This document shows positions 5,665-7,581 of a stretch of 7,581 nucleotides of DNA, piece by piece. This stretch comes from Syntrophomonadaceae bacterium (GTDB lineage: Bacteria; Bacillota; Syntrophomonadia; Syntrophomonadales; Syntrophomonadaceae). A program made the position numbers and the translations under genes. The notes beneath the pieces were generated by a model that saw only the letters and a program-made list of their open reading frames with translations, did not search any database and was not told the origin of the DNA. Within the stretch, counting starts at the first letter, position 1; every line of letters starts with the position of its first letter. The DNA is taken from assembly GCA_031265005.1 (NCBI GenBank), contig JAISDD010000155.1, forward strand, positions 1 through 7,581, in the 5' to 3' direction.

Positions 5665-6393
5665 TTGTATGACGGCAGCATAGCCGGTTTTTATTGCTGC
5701 GTTTTTGAAAGCGTCTATTCCCGCCAAATTCCGTGTGACATTTTTGTTTCCCATCAAGCTCCGTACACTCTGCTGCCGCAAAAGTTAATTACAACCGACT
5801 CCCAAAAAGCAGCTAGAGTCTATCGTTCTATTCCTTTGAAAATTTCTCAACAAGCTTTGCGTCTTGTTGAAGTAGTATTTTTAAGCTGCATGAAACAAAA
5901 AGAACTCGCCCTGCTGCGCTTTTTATTGTTGGCTTACCGTTGCAACGCTAAAATCATGCAAATGCTGGCCCATCCGCTAGTAGCGCCTTTACTGGCGGCT
6001 GAACGCCACATACGCAATGAAAGCCACTTATTGCGAGGCTTTATACGTTTTGCCGATTATGACGGAATACTGGCCGCTTCCATCACTCCTAAAAATTTCG
6101 TACTACCTCTTATTGCCAACCATTTTATAACGCGTTTTTCTGATGAAGACTTTTTGATCTTTGATAAAACCCACCACGCGGCTTTAACTTATCAAAACCG
6201 CAAGAAAAACTTTATTTCCGTCAAAGAGATAGAATTTTCACCGGCATCAGAAAATGAAAACTATTATCAGGCGCTTTGGAAACAATTCTATAATACTGTC
6301 GCGATTGAAGCGCGCGATAATCCTAAATGCCGCATGACCCAAGTGCCTAAAAGATACTGGGAAAATATGACTGAAATGAAAGACTTACTTTAG
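5665..6393 (+). CDS. DUF4130 protein, putative DNA metabolism partner of the radical SAM enzyme (TIGR03915-like)
   Basis: From TTG 5665 the protein has 242 residues and matches the DUF4130 pattern. It has YDGS at 2-5, a TDSQKAARV helix (44-52), ESHLLRGFIRF (119-129) and HFITRFSDEDFLIFDKTH (153-170). The C-terminal region NPKCRMTQVPKRYWENMTE (219-237) is strongly conserved in the family as I recall it. The biochemical role is unknown. In other bacteria the domain can be fused to a UdgX-like uracil-DNA glycosylase, which is why DNA repair is proposed.

The start is uncertain. Homologues usually begin just before Y(L/I)YDG, and the in-frame codons upstream read ...DSIYLYDGS. The perfect Shine-Dalgarno at 5605-5615 points to ATT 5617, giving 16 extra residues and a 25-base overlap with the radical SAM gene. 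TTG 5665 is only the first standard codon. The gene is last in the operon and ends at TAG 6391-6393. Confidence 0.88.
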   Translation: MYDGSIAGFYCCVFESVYSRQIPCDIFVSHQAPYTLLPQKLITTDSQKAARVYRSIPLKISQQALRLVEVVFLSCMKQKELALLRFLLLAYRCNAKIMQMLAHPLVAPLLAAERHIRNESHLLRGFIRFADYDGILAASITPKNFVLPLIANHFITRFSDEDFLIFDKTHHAALTYQNRKKNFISVKEIEFSPASENENYYQALWKQFYNTVAIEARDNPKCRMTQVPKRYWENMTEMKDLL

Positions 6394-6400
6394 TTTCTAT

Positions 6401-6418
6401 TAAAAAATTCCTTTTTTA
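6401..6418 (+). terminator. Very weak A/T-only hairpin after the operon
   Basis: TAAAAAA (6401-6407) and TTTTTTA (6412-6418) can pair over 7 bp around the loop TTCC, eight bases after the DUF4130 stop. The stem has no G-C pair and no separate T tract, so it would be a poor Rho-independent terminator. It is the only candidate between DUF4130 and the sensor gene, so read-through into the sensor gene is possible. Confidence 0.2.
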
Positions 6419-6431
6419 TATAATAATGTAG

Positions 6432-6437
6432 TATAAT
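6432..6437 (+). promoter_or_regulatory. Candidate -10 box ahead of the sensor gene
   Basis: A perfect TATAAT lies in the 191-base gap between DUF4130 and the sensor gene. No good -35 box is found at 16-18 bases (TCCTTT at 17), so the call is weak. A start near 6444 would give a leader of about 140 bases. The rest of the gap contains a 10-bp palindrome TTGATATCAA (6515-6524) and otherwise nothing recognised. Confidence 0.25.
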
Positions 6438-6584
6438 CGTTTAAATTATATATATTATGACACAATACGGTGCTATCGTTGGCTGAAATTTACATCCCAT
6501 TTTTAAAATAGTTTTTGATATCAATGCCGGCTAACGTTGAGCATACGAGTAACTTGTCCGTTTTGTTGAGAGGGTGTGCGTTTT

Positions 6585-7581
6585 TTGCGAAAATTAAAAG
6601 AAACTATCCAATTATATCTTTTCTCGGAACAGTTTTCTTTGGAATCGCGTATGTTGAACATGATATGCATGGTCGGGATATTGGCCGCAATAGCCGCTAC
6701 TATCAGCAGAATTGTTATGAAACAAAGTCCGACTATGATAATTGTTATGCTTTTTATCACCTTTGCGGTATTCCTGGCCTTATTTATAAATATTCGTTTC
6801 AATTTTTCCAGTATTATAACATTGTCGATAATTTTCATACTGGGCAACATTTTGTTTCCAGCGGCTCTTTTCATGCTTGGCGGGTCATACAGCGGCATGG
6901 CGGCATATTTTGTCATCAGCATAGCTATCATATTTTTCTTTTCTAATGGCGCTACTCGCGTTATAATGCTTACCGTCCATATAGTTTGGGTCACTTTCTG
7001 TTATTTTCTGACGTGGCGTTTTTCGCATTGGGTAATAATTCCAAAATTAGATCTTTTCCAGCAAACGCTTGATAATATTCAATCTTTTATCATATCAGGC
7101 TTTTTCGTCGGTCTGGTCATCGCATTCCAAAATACTATCTACCAAACAGAAAAACGTAAAGTAGAATACGCTATGCAAAGTCTCGAAACCGTGCAAAAAA
7201 CCGTCGCCACAATATTTGAAAGCAATCCCCACATCAACGTCATGTTTGACAGCGGCTTTCGCCTGATTGACTGTAATCCCGCGGCTATTGAATTTTTAGG
7301 ATTTACTTCTAAAGAAGAAACATTATCCAGTTTCGAAAAGCTTATGTCGGAAAGCATACCAGAATCTCAACCCAATGGAACTCCTTTCATTTCCTTGAAC
7401 CAGCGCCTTAAAACCACAATCCAAGAAGGCGCCGTGAGTTTCCAAACAGAGCTTCATATCCCCAGCGGAGTTAAGATTCTGGATGTTGAAATGAAACGCG
7501 TATCCTATGATAACAGTTTTGTAATTGTCTGCTATCTTGTTGACCTCACTACAATACATGAAGCCAGAAACAATCTTATAC
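6585..7581 (+). CDS. Membrane-bound PAS sensor protein, probable (hybrid) histidine kinase, 3' end outside window
   Basis: A frame of 332 complete codons stays open to the end of the window. After a short amphipathic N-terminus (LYLFSEQFSLESRMLN), about six hydrophobic helices are seen, at roughly residues 26-45, 51-69, 75-98, 104-119, 125-143 and 167-182. Next come a charged, probably helical linker (QTEKRKVEYAMQSLETVQ, 187-204) and a PAS domain from about 207. The PAS motif is IFESNPHINVMF followed by LIDCNPAAIEFLGF (227-240).

This architecture is typical of sensor kinases, and the N-terminal pattern resembles hybrid kinases of Negativicutes as I remember them. The kinase and receiver domains are beyond the window, so a diguanylate cyclase or other output cannot be excluded. 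TTG 6585 is chosen because GAGAGGG lies 10 bases upstream and an in-frame TGA lies five codons before it. ATG 6651, residue 23, has no comparable site. Confidence 0.8.
   Translation, partial: MRKLKETIQLYLFSEQFSLESRMLNMICMVGILAAIAATISRIVMKQSPTMIIVMLFITFAVFLALFINIRFNFSSIITLSIIFILGNILFPAALFMLGGSYSGMAAYFVISIAIIFFFSNGATRVIMLTVHIVWVTFCYFLTWRFSHWVIIPKLDLFQQTLDNIQSFIISGFFVGLVIAFQNTIYQTEKRKVEYAMQSLETVQKTVATIFESNPHINVMFDSGFRLIDCNPAAIEFLGFTSKEETLSSFEKLMSESIPESQPNGTPFISLNQRLKTTIQEGAVSFQTELHIPSGVKILDVEMKRVSYDNSFVIVCYLVDLTTIHEARNNLI

Noticed and set aside
6515..6946. Plus-strand open frame of 143 codons starting at TTG 6515
   Set aside because: It overlaps the membrane sensor gene in another frame, has no ribosome-binding site, and its composition is not protein-like. 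The sensor frame from 6585 has PAS motifs and stays open to the window end.
6521..6994. Minus-strand open frame of 157 codons opposite the sensor gene
   Set aside because: It is antisense to a well-supported gene and carries no recognisable domain. It is a shadow of the sensor reading frame.
1..7581. CRISPR array, insertion sequence or toxin-antitoxin pair
   Set aside because: No regularly spaced direct repeats, transposase motifs or terminal inverted repeats, and no small paired ORFs of that type were found.

Overview
The window looks like a chromosomal segment of a moderately AT-rich Bacillota (Firmicutes) bacterium. The gene families suggest a Negativicutes or Clostridia-type member. The clues are purine-rich Shine-Dalgarno sequences, consensus sigma-A type promoters, a tRNA gene with encoded CCA, the paired radical-SAM/DUF4130 genes, and a multi-pass PAS sensor. 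No BLAST, HMM or profile search was run. Family names come from motifs read in the translations and from memory of the families.

Left part, minus strand (about 1-3500): a tRNA-Gly(CCC) with a very good promoter; a short non-coding stretch; a surface lipoprotein gene of about 720 codons built of DxDxDG-containing modules; and a sirtuin-type NAD-dependent deacylase. The lipoprotein gene has its own TTGACA promoter and is cut after codon 144 by an in-frame TGA. It is therefore either a nonsense pseudogene or a gene needing readthrough.

Centre, plus strand (about 3590-6393): a compact three-gene cassette. It consists of a LexA-like HTH/S24 autocleavable repressor, a radical SAM protein with a C-terminal helix-hairpin-helix DNA-binding domain (TIGR03916-like), and a DUF4130 protein (TIGR03915-like). 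The rSAM/DUF4130 pair is a known but functionally uncharacterised putative DNA repair or modification pair. Placing it directly behind a repressor with an intact self-cleavage site (A89-G90, S122, K159) suggests a self-contained damage-inducible operon. The repressor promoter overlaps a clear dyad (ATACAA-N7-TTGTAT) and further TACAAT copies, a plausible operator. The third gene has a perfect Shine-Dalgarno but no ATG/GTG/TTG behind it, which suggests an ATT start.

Right part, plus strand (6585-end): a gene that runs off the window. It encodes a six-helix membrane sensor followed by a PAS domain and is probably the N-terminal part of a (hybrid) sensor histidine kinase. It starts at TTG behind a GAGAGGG ribosome-binding site.

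The most promising system here is the repressor-rSAM(HhH)-DUF4130 cassette. Its parts are known families, but its substrate and regulation are, as far as I know, undescribed.
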